This document shows, in pieces, positions 1 to 9,458 of a stretch of DNA of 64,000 nt (its first letter is position 1; the number at the start of each line of letters is the position of its first letter). Below the pieces are notes generated by a model that made no database searches, was not told where the DNA came from, and saw nothing but the letters and a program-made list of their open reading frames with translations. A program made the position numbers and the translations under genes. This DNA comes from Streptococcus anginosus (lineage in GTDB: Bacteria; Bacillota; Bacilli; Lactobacillales; Streptococcaceae), in the NCBI RefSeq assembly GCF_900636475.1, contig NZ_LR134283.1, positions 186,001 to 250,000 of the forward strand, in the 5' to 3' direction.

Positions 1-182
1 CCAAGATCGGCTTTTCCTGAAACAACATTTTCTGCAATCAGACGACCAAAGATTGGGTAATGAGTCCGGTGAAAGTCATAGGTTCCGACATCAATGACTT
101 CATGACCGAGGTCTTTTAAATGTTCAGAAATTTTCATTTTTGTATCTGTTACGATATGGTCACAGCCAAGAGCGATTTTCAT
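1..182 (-). CDS. lacB: Galactose-6-phosphate isomerase subunit LacB (partial, N-terminal part)
   Basis: The reverse strand from the ATG at 182 encodes about 60 residues beginning [17 protein letters not shown] and containing [11 protein letters not shown], the typical start of LacB. The window edge removes the rest. LacA and LacB form the heteromeric RpiB-family isomerase that converts galactose-6-phosphate to tagatose-6-phosphate in the cytoplasm. It lies 18 bp downstream of lacA on the same strand, with a ribosome site of the type aggaggaaa before its start, so the two are one operon. lacD and a lacR regulator, expected in such loci, would lie beyond the left edge or elsewhere. Confidence 0.95.
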   Translation of the reverse strand, partial: MKIALGCDHIVTDTKMKISEHLKDLGHEVIDVGTYDFHRTHYPIFGRLIAENVVSGKADL

Positions 183-200
183 AATTTTTCCTCCTACCCT

Positions 201-632
201 TTAACATAATTTATTAAGCATATCAATGCGAACTTGGTGGCGTCCAGCATCATAGTCAGCTTTTAAATAAGCTTCTGCACAGGCATTTGCCAATTCTTCA
301 CCGAGAATAGCTGCACCGAGAGTGATAATGCGTGTAGAATTGTGGCGAATGGTCATCATAGCAGAATGCTCATCTGAAACAGCAGCACAAATGATGCCAC
401 GGTGTTTATTTGCAACCATATAAGAACCAACTGCAAAGCGATCAAACAAAATACCACGGGCAGTATCATCTTTTCGTAATTCTTCAACAAGAGCATCTGT
501 CGAGTCGACAAAATCAGCAGCACCTTCTTGTTCGTTGAGATCTTTAATGTCATAACCAAGTTGGAGTAAATGAGTTTTTACTTTATTTTTTAACTCAAAA
601 CCATCACGGTCTGTACCTAGTATAACTTTCAT
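201..632 (-). CDS. lacA: Galactose-6-phosphate isomerase subunit LacA
   Basis: A 143-residue protein starting MKVILGTDRDGFELK, full length for LacA. It is the partner of LacB in the isomerisation of galactose-6-phosphate to tagatose-6-phosphate. Family features are the RpiB/LacAB fold, the HNSTRIITLGA block near residue 97 and the C-terminal AGRHQVRIDML. A strong ribosome site (aaggaggt type) precedes the start. The gene is divergent from a galactitol-family PTS operon and shares the intergenic control region with it, which suggests common regulation by galactoside supply and catabolite repression. Confidence 0.95.
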   Translation of the reverse strand: MKVILGTDRDGFELKNKVKTHLLQLGYDIKDLNEQEGAADFVDSTDALVEELRKDDTARGILFDRFAVGSYMVANKHRGIICAAVSDEHSAMMTIRHNSTRIITLGAAILGEELANACAEAYLKADYDAGRHQVRIDMLNKLC

Positions 633-726
633 TGTTATACCTCCTTTTTTTATTTCACAACAACATCATAACATCTCACGCAAATATTGTCAAACAAAAA
701 ATAACATAAAAAAACATAACAAACTA

Positions 727-755
727 TTGACACCGTTTACATATAATGATATACT
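727..755 (+). promoter_or_regulatory. Promoter of the galactitol-type PTS operon with overlapping cre site
   Basis: TTGACA at 727-732 and TATACT at 750-755 are separated by 17 bp. Read on the minus strand, 742-727 is ATGTAAACGGTGTCAA, which fits the catabolite response element pattern WTGNAANCGNWNNCWW at every position and covers the -35 box. CcpA binding here would block the PTS operon and could also affect divergent lacA. A direct repeat aacaaaatag follows at about 765-784, just before the ribosome site. Confidence 0.8.
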
Positions 756-793
756 TTACTTATAAACAAAATAGAACAAAATAGAAGGAGGCT

Positions 794-1276
794 ATGATGG
801 AACTTTATCAGTTGTTCGATAAAGATTTAGTCTTTTGTCTGCATGCTGACAGTCAAGAAGAGCTTTTCAATCAGGTTGCAAATCTCCTTGAGGAGAGGCA
901 CATTGTAACGTCTTCTTATAAAGACGCCTTGATTGAGCGAGAGAAGTCCTTTCCTACGGGGCTGGACATGGAATTTTTAGGGAAAGATTTGCCGAATGTA
1001 GCAATTCCGCATACGGATATTGTCCATAATTTAGCAGAAAAGGTGGTTGTAGTCCGCTTAGATCAGCCGGTGACTTTTCATAATATGATTGTTCCGTCAA
1101 ATGAAGTACAAGTATCGCTTTTGTTCTTCATTATCAATAATTCTAATGCCAGTCAAACGAATATCTTGGCTCAATTGATGGATTTCTTTACTGCTGACGG
1201 CAACCTAGAGTCCTTATCCGAGCTGGATGAGGCAGATAAACTATTTCACTATATATCAGAAACAATAAATCATTAA
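794..1276 (+). CDS. PTS IIA component, galactitol/fructose family
   Basis: A 160-residue soluble PTS IIA domain (PTS_EIIA_2 type). The likely phosphorylated histidine is His73 in the AIPHTDI motif, the family signature. It accepts phosphate from HPr and passes it to the IIB protein encoded next. The start has ribosome site aaggagg at 783-789. It is the first gene of a IIA-IIB-IIC-kinase operon divergent from lacAB. That neighbourhood points to galactose rather than galactitol as substrate, because lacAB act on galactose-6-phosphate; this is inference. Confidence 0.9.
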   Translation: MMELYQLFDKDLVFCLHADSQEELFNQVANLLEERHIVTSSYKDALIEREKSFPTGLDMEFLGKDLPNVAIPHTDIVHNLAEKVVVVRLDQPVTFHNMIVPSNEVQVSLLFFIINNSNASQTNILAQLMDFFTADGNLESLSELDEADKLFHYISETINH

Positions 1277-1293
1277 AAATGGAGGATTTTACA

Positions 1294-1599
1294 ATGATTA
1301 AAATTTTAGCAGCTTGTGGAGCAGGAGTAAACTCAAGCCACCAAATCAAAAATGCTCTTGAAGAAGAACTTTCAAATCGTGGCTATGATGTCCAATGCGA
1401 TGCGGTAATGGTCAAAGATGTGAATGAAGACTTGATAAAAGGTTATGATATTTTCACCCCAATAGCAGCAACGGATTTGGGATTTGAACCGGGGATTCCT
1501 GTTATTGAAGCAGGACCAATTTTATTCCGTATTCCAGCCATGAGTGCACCAGTATATGACAATATTGAAGCAGCTATTAAGGAACATGGACTTAGTTAA
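1294..1599 (+). CDS. PTS IIB component, galactitol family (GatB-like)
   Basis: A 101-residue protein starting MIKILAACGAGVNSS. Cys8 in the CGAGVNSS loop is the expected phosphocysteine of the galactitol IIB family. The ATG at 1294 is chosen over one at 1279 because GGAGG at 1281-1285 sits at ideal distance before it and the 1279 ATG would overlap that site. It lies 17 bp after the IIA gene and is clearly co-transcribed. Confidence 0.9.
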   Translation: MIKILAACGAGVNSSHQIKNALEEELSNRGYDVQCDAVMVKDVNEDLIKGYDIFTPIAATDLGFEPGIPVIEAGPILFRIPAMSAPVYDNIEAAIKEHGLS

Positions 1600-1639
1600 A
1601 GCAATTCATTAGAAAAAAACAAAAAAATGAAAAATTGAA

Positions 1640-1685
1640 ACGCTAGATAAAAACAATTTTTATCTACTGAAATAGTTATTTCACT
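1640..1685 (+). other. Hairpins between the IIB and IIC genes
   Basis: Within the 130-bp gap, 1644-1653 and 1657-1666 form a perfect 10-bp stem with a 3-base loop, and 1669-1674 pairs with 1677-1682. The first stem is A/T-rich and not followed by a clean U run. It may be a weak attenuator or an mRNA-stability element that sets the ratio of soluble to membrane PTS parts. Function is inferred. Confidence 0.45.
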
Positions 1686-1729
1686 TTTCATTCACTATCA
1701 TTCAAAAAATAAAATCGGGAGGATTTTTT

Positions 1730-3205
1730 ATGAATGTCATTATTGACTTAGCGAATCGCTTCTTTAAACCCATTTTGGATATGGGTGCACCAATTATCAT
1801 GTTGATAGTCTTGACGGTGCTTGCTTTATGCTTTGGAGTGAAGTTTTCCAAAGCCTTGGAAGGTGGTATTAAACTTGCCATAGCTCTTACGGGTATTGGT
1901 GCCATTATCGGTATGTTAAATGGTGCTTTCTCGGCTTCACTTGCGAAATTCGTTGAAAATACAGGAATTCAACTCAATATTACAGACGTTGGTTGGGCAC
2001 CATTGGCGACGATTACATGGGGTTCTGCTTGGACGCTTTACTTCTTACTCATTATGCTCATCGTCAATGTTGTGATGTTAATTACGAAAAAAACGGATAC
2101 CTTAGATGTTGATATTTTTGATATTTGGCATTTATCAATTACAGGTCTATTGATTAAATGGTATGCGGATAATAATGGTGTTAGCCAAGGAGTGTCGCTC
2201 TTTGTAGCAACGCTTGCAGTCGTACTTGTCGGAGTAATGAAAATTATTAACTCTGACTTAATGAAGCCAACATTTGATGACTTGCTCAATGCACCAAGTT
2301 CGTCTCCAATGACATCTACTCACATGAACTACATGATGAATCCAGTTATCATGGTTTTGGATAAGATTTTTGATAAATTCTTCCCTTGGTTGGATAAATA
2401 TGACTTTGACGCTGCAAAATTGAATAAGAAAATTGGTTTCTGGGGTTCTAAATTCTTCATTGGATTTATTCTTGGGATTGTAATTGGAATTATGGGAACG
2501 CCGCATCCAGTATCTGGCGTTGCCGAAGCAGCAAAATGGTCACTTGTTATCAAAGGTTGGTTATCTCTTGGTTTGACAGCTGGTGTCTGCTTGGAATTGT
2601 TCTCACTTATTGGTTCTTGGTTCATCGCGGCAGTAGAACCTCTTTCACAAGGAATTACAAATGTTGCAACAAAACGTCTTCAAGGACGTAAATTCAATAT
2701 TGGACTTGACTGGCCATTTATCGCAGGTCGTGCAGAAATCTGGGCATGTGCCAATGTTTTAGCACCAATTATGCTAGTAGAAGCAGTCCTTCTTTCTAAA
2801 GTCGGAAATGGTATTTTGCCACTTGCTGGGATTATTGCAATGGGTGTTACTCCAGCACTTCTGGTTGTTACACGCGGTAAGCTTATCCGAATGATTGTAT
2901 TTGGAACTCTATTGCTTCCGCTCTTCCTTCTTTCTGGAACCCTTATTGCGCCATTTGTTACGGACTTAGCGAAAGGCGTAGATGCATTTCCTAAAGGGGT
3001 AGCTAGCACACAATTGATTACCCACTCTACTCTTGAAGGCCCAATTGAAAAATTACTTGGTTGGACAATCGGAAATGCTACAACAGGCGATATCAAAGCT
3101 ATCTTTGGTGTTATTGTCTTTCTAGTGTTCTATATTGGTATCTTTGCTTGGTATAGAAAACAAATGATTAAGCGAAATGAAGAATACGCTACAAATGCAA
3201 AATAG
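1730..3205 (+). CDS. PTS IIC component, galactitol family (GatC-like permease)
   Basis: A 491-residue, strongly hydrophobic multi-pass membrane protein of the EIIC-GAT family, full length. It starts MNVIIDLANRFF after a good ribosome site (gggagg at 1717-1722). Family features include a long TM-rich N-terminal half and a conserved central block around GTPHPVSGVAEA (about residues 252-263). It moves the sugar across the membrane while IIB phosphorylates it. With lacAB divergent and a LacC-type kinase downstream, galactose entering as galactose-6-phosphate is the most economical reading; galactitol is the alternative. Confidence 0.9.
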   Translation: MNVIIDLANRFFKPILDMGAPIIMLIVLTVLALCFGVKFSKALEGGIKLAIALTGIGAIIGMLNGAFSASLAKFVENTGIQLNITDVGWAPLATITWGSAWTLYFLLIMLIVNVVMLITKKTDTLDVDIFDIWHLSITGLLIKWYADNNGVSQGVSLFVATLAVVLVGVMKIINSDLMKPTFDDLLNAPSSSPMTSTHMNYMMNPVIMVLDKIFDKFFPWLDKYDFDAAKLNKKIGFWGSKFFIGFILGIVIGIMGTPHPVSGVAEAAKWSLVIKGWLSLGLTAGVCLELFSLIGSWFIAAVEPLSQGITNVATKRLQGRKFNIGLDWPFIAGRAEIWACANVLAPIMLVEAVLLSKVGNGILPLAGIIAMGVTPALLVVTRGKLIRMIVFGTLLLPLFLLSGTLIAPFVTDLAKGVDAFPKGVASTQLITHSTLEGPIEKLLGWTIGNATTGDIKAIFGVIVFLVFYIGIFAWYRKQMIKRNEEYATNAK

Positions 3206-3223
3206 AATAATAAGATAACAATA

Positions 3224-3257
3224 AGCTGGACTATTCCTTTTGAAATAGTCTGGCTTT
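3224..3257 (+). terminator. Hairpin between the PTS IIC and kinase genes
   Basis: ctggactatt and aatagtctgg form a stem with two G-U pairs around a cctttga-like loop, followed by a short cttttg stretch. It looks like a weak terminator or attenuator that would reduce, not stop, transcription into the kinase gene. Confidence 0.5.
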
Positions 3258-3283
3258 TGATTGAAAAAAAGGAAGGAAGAAAC

Positions 3284-4216
3284 ATGATTCATTTAGTTTG
3301 TCCAAATCCAGCTTTGGATCGGACAGTTTTACTTAGTCAGTTTAAAGAAGATGTGGTCAATCGACCAAGTCAAGTTCACGAGAATGCTGGTGGGAAAAGT
3401 TTTAATGTTGCTTATGTCCTGAATTGCGAAAAAGGCGAAGAACAAGGAAATTTTTGCATTCATACAATGTTAGGTGGCAAAATGGGCGAATATATTCAAC
3501 AATTAAATGAAGAAGACGGTATTCCGCTCGTTGTGACAGAAGTTGATAAAAATACGCGTACTTGTACAATTATGATTGATACAGAATTAGGAAAGACCTA
3601 TCTTGTGTATGAAGCTGGATTTGAGCTGAATAAGGATTTATTAGAACAATTCACTTCAAATCTTATAAAGCGCATTCAATCTGGAGATAGCGTTGTGTTT
3701 TCTGGCTCTTTGATGAAAGGGATGCCAGATGATTATATTGCACAAATTGGTCGTCTTTTGCCAGAAGATGTGAATTTAGTAGTAGACACAAGCGGTGTCG
3801 CACTAAAAGCAGCTTTTTCAGCACAACCTGACATTGTAAAAATTAACGATGAAGAATTGGCAGAATTAACAGGATGTCCAGTTGAAACTGCAGAAGAAGC
3901 AGCAAAACTTCTCAAAGAATATACTAAAATTCCCTATTTCATTGTGACAATGGGAGGAAAAGGAGTCGTCGCACGCCTGAAAGATGATGTTTTCCAACTG
4001 ACGTTTCCAACAATTCATGTTAAAAATCCTATTGCGTCAGGCGACTTTTTCCTTGGAAGTCTCTGCCATGCTTTAGAAAGTAAGGGGAGAGTTGATAGAG
4101 AAGCTGTCATTCGTGCCTGTGCTTATGCAACAGCTAACTGCCTGCAATGGACTCCAAAAGTAGACATAGCCGATGTAAAACGAATTGTAGACGAAATCGA
4201 ACTAACAACATTGTAA
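3284..4216 (+). CDS. lacC: LacC-type tagatose-6-phosphate kinase (PfkB, 1-phosphofructokinase family)
   Basis: A 310-residue PfkB-family sugar-phosphate kinase, the usual length of LacC/FruK. The N-terminus has the NPALDRT and NAGGKSFNVA substrate and glycine motifs. The C-terminal signature is ASGDFFLGS, in which the Asp is the catalytic base (most relatives have GAGD, so the A-S-G-D version is a small deviation). The ATG at 3284 is preceded by ggaagg. It would convert tagatose-6-phosphate made by LacAB to tagatose-1,6-bisphosphate. No lacD aldolase is seen here. The sequence alone cannot exclude fructose-1-phosphate as substrate; context favours tagatose-6-phosphate. Confidence 0.82.
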   Translation: MIHLVCPNPALDRTVLLSQFKEDVVNRPSQVHENAGGKSFNVAYVLNCEKGEEQGNFCIHTMLGGKMGEYIQQLNEEDGIPLVVTEVDKNTRTCTIMIDTELGKTYLVYEAGFELNKDLLEQFTSNLIKRIQSGDSVVFSGSLMKGMPDDYIAQIGRLLPEDVNLVVDTSGVALKAAFSAQPDIVKINDEELAELTGCPVETAEEAAKLLKEYTKIPYFIVTMGGKGVVARLKDDVFQLTFPTIHVKNPIASGDFFLGSLCHALESKGRVDREAVIRACAYATANCLQWTPKVDIADVKRIVDEIELTTL

Positions 4217-4253
4217 TTTCTTTCTACAGTTTATATGATATTTTTTGAATGTA

Positions 4254-4283
4254 TTGACTTAGGAAATCCCCTCTTTATATAAT
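4254..4283 (+). promoter_or_regulatory. Promoter of the ICMT-like gene
   Basis: TTGACT at 4254-4259 and TATAAT at 4278-4283 with an 18-bp spacer, followed by a strong aaggagg ribosome site before the ATG at 4315. Confidence 0.7.
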
Positions 4284-4314
4284 AAAATAGATTATTTTAT
4301 TATAAGGAGGTCGT

Positions 4315-4848
4315 ATGACTTTATCAGGACTTATTGTTTTAGCGGTATTTGTATTTCGGTTGGTATTTCTAAAAATATCGATGAAGAATGAGAAAGCGAT
4401 ATTGGCAAATGGTGGGCGCGAATATGGCGTGCAAAATACCAAGTATATCACTATTCTTCACATTTTATTTTACCTTTCTTGCTTTGCAGAAGCTACGATA
4501 CGTCAGGTTCGGTTTGACGCACTTAGTGCTATAGGTTTGGGACTATTGCTATTTTCAATGTTTATGCTCTATGTTGTGACACAGCTCTTAGGTGAAATTT
4601 GGACAGTAAAATTGATGCTTGTAAACGATCATAAGTTTGTTGATCATTGGCTTTTCCGCTATGTGAAACATCCCAATTATTTCTTGAACATCGTTCCAGA
4701 GTTGATTGGTTTAGCATTACTTTGTCATGCACTAATTTCATTTTGTATTCTATTTCCTCTATATGCGGTAGTTTTGTATAATCGCATCAAGGAAGAAGAG
4801 AAATTGCTCAAAGAAGTCATTATCCCAAATGGTATTGCGCAGAAGTAA
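4315..4848 (+). CDS. Isoprenylcysteine carboxyl methyltransferase-like membrane protein
   Basis: A 177-residue integral membrane protein with four to five hydrophobic segments. The C-terminal half has the ICMT/PEMT-family pattern RYVKHPNYFLNIVPE, followed by an RIKEEEKLL tail, which in the family forms the SAM-binding pocket. Bacterial members (YpbQ-like) have no proven substrate. It has its own promoter and is followed by the leader of the lac antiterminator operon, so it is probably an independent single gene. Confidence 0.75.
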   Translation: MTLSGLIVLAVFVFRLVFLKISMKNEKAILANGGREYGVQNTKYITILHILFYLSCFAEATIRQVRFDALSAIGLGLLLFSMFMLYVVTQLLGEIWTVKLMLVNDHKFVDHWLFRYVKHPNYFLNIVPELIGLALLCHALISFCILFPLYAVVLYNRIKEEEKLLKEVIIPNGIAQK

Positions 4849-4937
4849 GCTGTTTTTAAAAGTATAGAATGAAAGATTTTAAATTTACACAAATTATCCA
4901 TTTTGTATAAATTTTTAAAAAATAAAGTAAGAAAGGG

Positions 4938-4966
4938 TTTACAAAAGTTTGAAAATGTGTTAAACT
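4938..4966 (+). promoter_or_regulatory. Promoter of the lacT-lacG-lacF-lacE operon
   Basis: TTTACA at 4938-4943 and TAAACT at 4961-4966, 17 bp apart, directly upstream of the antiterminator RNA target. The moderate -10 match makes this tentative, but placement before the RAT supports it. Confidence 0.6.
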
Positions 4967-4991
4967 CTATTCATAAAGTTAAATAAAACAT

Positions 4992-5025
4992 GGATTGTAA
5001 CTAAGAAATTAGGCGAGACCATAAA
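4992..5025 (+). promoter_or_regulatory. Ribonucleic antiterminator (RAT) for a BglG/LicT-family protein
   Basis: The segment begins GGATTGTAACT and continues with AGGCGAGACC at 5011-5020, matching the conserved GGATTGT.ACT and AGGCAAAACC halves of RAT elements. Its 3' end overlaps the left arm of the terminator that starts at 5018. Antiterminator binding and termination are therefore mutually exclusive, as in known LicT/BglG systems. Confidence 0.85.
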
Positions 5026-5066
5026 TGACCCAAGTAAAAAATCTTGGTTTGTTTATGGTTTTTTAT
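5018..5066 (+). terminator. Conditional terminator in the lac operon leader
   Basis: Left arm 5018-5034 and right arm 5043-5059 are 17 bp each with few mismatches, around an 8-base loop (taaaaaat), followed by a run of T. It lies between the promoter and the antiterminator gene, and the RAT overlaps its left arm. Confidence 0.88.
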
Positions 5067-5101
5067 GTTTTACAAAAAGATTGTTAGGAAGGAGGACACG
5101 A

Positions 5102-7349
<2,248 letters not shown>

Positions 7350-7362
7350 GAAGGGAGATAAG

Positions 7363-7686
7363 ATGAATAAAAACGAATTACAAATGTTAGGATTTGAAAT
7401 CGTAGCTTATTCGGGGGATGCACGTAGTTGTTTACTGAATTTGCTGAAAGAGGTTCGTCAAGGTAATTTTACAAATGTAGATGCTGCTTTAAAAGAAGCA
7501 GATGAAAATTTAAATTTAGCCCACAATTCACAAACGCAGATTTTAGCACAAGAGGCAGCTGGAGAAGATTTAGATTTAGGATTTATCTTTATTCACGGTC
7601 AAGATCATTTGATGACGACATTATTGTTAAAAGAATTGATCGTAGATTTTATTGAATTATATAAAAATCAATACAAGGAGGACTAA
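7363..7686 (+). CDS. lacF: PTS lactose-specific IIA component LacF
   Basis: A 107-residue helical IIA of the lactose/chitobiose family. His78 in IHGQDHLM is the phosphorylation site, and the AQEAAGEDLDLGF block is typical. It forms a trimer that takes phosphate from HPr and hands it to the IIB domain of LacE. A ribosome site (aagggag) precedes the start. lacE begins 4 bp downstream, so translation is probably coupled. Confidence 0.95.
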   Translation: MNKNELQMLGFEIVAYSGDARSCLLNLLKEVRQGNFTNVDAALKEADENLNLAHNSQTQILAQEAAGEDLDLGFIFIHGQDHLMTTLLLKELIVDFIELYKNQYKED

Positions 7687-7690
7687 TTCC

Positions 7691-9346
7691 ATGAACGGAA
7701 TTATCAAACAAATCGAGAAAGGAAAACCTTTCTTTGAAAAAATATCACGCAATATTTATCTGGGTGCTATTCGTGACGGCTTTTTAGCCGCCATGCCTGC
7801 AATTTTATTTTCAAGTATTTTTATCTTGCTAGCAGCAATTCCAGAAATTTTTGGATTTAAGTTGCCAAATGACGTTTCCACCTGGCTTTGGAAAGTATAT
7901 GGCTATTCTATGGGTGTAGTAGCTGTTCTCGTGTCCGCTACGACCGCTCGTTGTTTGTCAGAATCAATGAACCGCAATATGCCGACCAACAAGACTATCA
8001 ATTCGGTTTCTGTTATGTTGGCTTCCATTGTGAGCTTCCTCCTTTTAAGTGTGGATCAAATTGAAAACGGTTTAGCCAATGGCTACATGGGAACAAAAGG
8101 GATTTTAGCAGCTTTTGTAGCAGCTTTTATCACGGTGAATGTTTATAAATTCTGTGTATTGAAAGACATTACTATTAAGATGCCAAAAGAAGTTCCTGGA
8201 ACGATTTCTCAAACTTTCCGTGACGTCTTTCCATTTTCATTTGCAGTATTTGCTGCTGTCCTGATTGATACAATCGTACGTTATTTCTTTGGGCATTCAT
8301 TTGCAGAAGCTGTTATCACGCTTCTCCAACCTTTGTTTACCGCAGCTGATGGCTATTTAGGAATTTCAATTATTTGGGGAGCAATGGCGCTCTTCTGGTT
8401 TGTTGGTGTGCATGGTCCTTCAATTGTAGAACCAGCTATTGTCGCGATTATTTATGCAAATGTGGAAACAAATTTACAGTTGGTAAAAGCAGGTCATCAT
8501 GCTTCAAACGTGTTGACAGTTGGACTTGGAAACTTCGTTGGCACAATGGGTGGTACAGGTGCAACATTGGTTGTTCCATTCCTCTTCATGCTCTTTGCAA
8601 AATCTAAGCAATTAAAAGCTGTCGGAAAAGCTTCCTTTGTTCCGGTTTGTTTTGCAGTCAATGAACCATTGTTGTTTGCAACACCGATTATTTTAAATCC
8701 TTATTTCTTTATTCCATTTTTAATCACTCCAATGATCAATGTTTGTGCTTTCAAGTTCTTTGTTGATGTGTTAGGTATGAACAGTTTTATGTATGTCCTT
8801 CCTTGGGCAACACCAGCACCGATTGGCTTGATTTTAGGTACGGGTGCAGGAATCTTATCTATTGTGTTGATGCTGTTGTTGATTGTAGTTGATTCTCTCA
8901 TCTACCTTCCATTTATCAAAGCGTACGATGATTCATTAGTAGAAGAAGAAGCGAAAAAGGCAGAAGTGATTGAGCTTGAAGAAGCAGCAGAAGCTGAAAT
9001 AGACGATCAAATTCAAGCGGTTGCAGATGGAAAGCATCATAATATTTTGGTTCTATGTGCCGGTGCAGGGACAAGCGCCATGCTAGCAAATGCACTAACA
9101 GAAGGTGCAGCAGAACTAGGCATAGACCTCAGTTCAACAGCTGGTGCTTATGGTTCGCACTACGATATTATGAAAGATTTTGACATGATTGTGCTAGCTC
9201 CACAAGTCAATTCTTACTATGAAGATATTAAGAAAGATACGGATAAATTGGGCATCAAACTTGTTGCGACAAAAGGTGCTGAATATATCAAATTGACGCG
9301 TGATCCTAAAGGTGCTGTGCAATTCGTTCTTTCGCATTTTGAATAA
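7691..9346 (+). CDS. lacE: PTS lactose-specific IICB component LacE
   Basis: A 551-residue fusion. A IIC permease with about ten hydrophobic segments (residues 1-420, including the GVHGPSIVEP motif) is joined by an acidic Glu/Ala linker (about 425-450) to a IIB domain whose phosphocysteine is Cys456 in LCAGAGTSA. The ATG at 7691 follows aaggagg at 7675-7681; a longer frame from 7652 would run through lacF and is rejected. It imports lactose or related beta-galactosides as 6-phosphates. The galactanase gene downstream suggests galacto-oligosaccharides as natural substrates. Confidence 0.95.
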   Translation: MNGIIKQIEKGKPFFEKISRNIYLGAIRDGFLAAMPAILFSSIFILLAAIPEIFGFKLPNDVSTWLWKVYGYSMGVVAVLVSATTARCLSESMNRNMPTNKTINSVSVMLASIVSFLLLSVDQIENGLANGYMGTKGILAAFVAAFITVNVYKFCVLKDITIKMPKEVPGTISQTFRDVFPFSFAVFAAVLIDTIVRYFFGHSFAEAVITLLQPLFTAADGYLGISIIWGAMALFWFVGVHGPSIVEPAIVAIIYANVETNLQLVKAGHHASNVLTVGLGNFVGTMGGTGATLVVPFLFMLFAKSKQLKAVGKASFVPVCFAVNEPLLFATPIILNPYFFIPFLITPMINVCAFKFFVDVLGMNSFMYVLPWATPAPIGLILGTGAGILSIVLMLLLIVVDSLIYLPFIKAYDDSLVEEEAKKAEVIELEEAAEAEIDDQIQAVADGKHHNILVLCAGAGTSAMLANALTEGAAELGIDLSSTAGAYGSHYDIMKDFDMIVLAPQVNSYYEDIKKDTDKLGIKLVATKGAEYIKLTRDPKGAVQFVLSHFE

Positions 9347-9363
9347 CTAGCCTTCTTATAAAA

Positions 9364-9422
9364 TGTTCGTTTAAAAACTGATAAAACCTATTTCTTGTTT
9401 TATCAGTCTTTTAAAACGAACA
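9364..9422 (+). terminator. Long hairpin between lacE and the galactanase gene
   Basis: A perfect 10-bp stem (9378-9387 with 9397-9406) lies inside an extended, imperfect outer stem (tgttcgttt pairing with aaacgaaca). A tcttttaaaa stretch follows the inner stem. It is probably a partial terminator; no convincing separate promoter follows, so the galactanase may depend on read-through. Confidence 0.65.
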
Positions 9423-9458
9423 CTAAAATATTAAACTAAATAGAAATGGGAAAACTGT

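Noticed and set aside
690..725. Repeated acataac/acataaa blocks as LacR operator
   Set aside because: The region is simple AT-rich sequence without a clear palindrome, so an operator call is not supported.
1630..1650. cre-like ttgaaacgct between IIB and IIC
   Set aside because: The spacing between TG and CG is one base short of the cre pattern and the 3' half does not fit.
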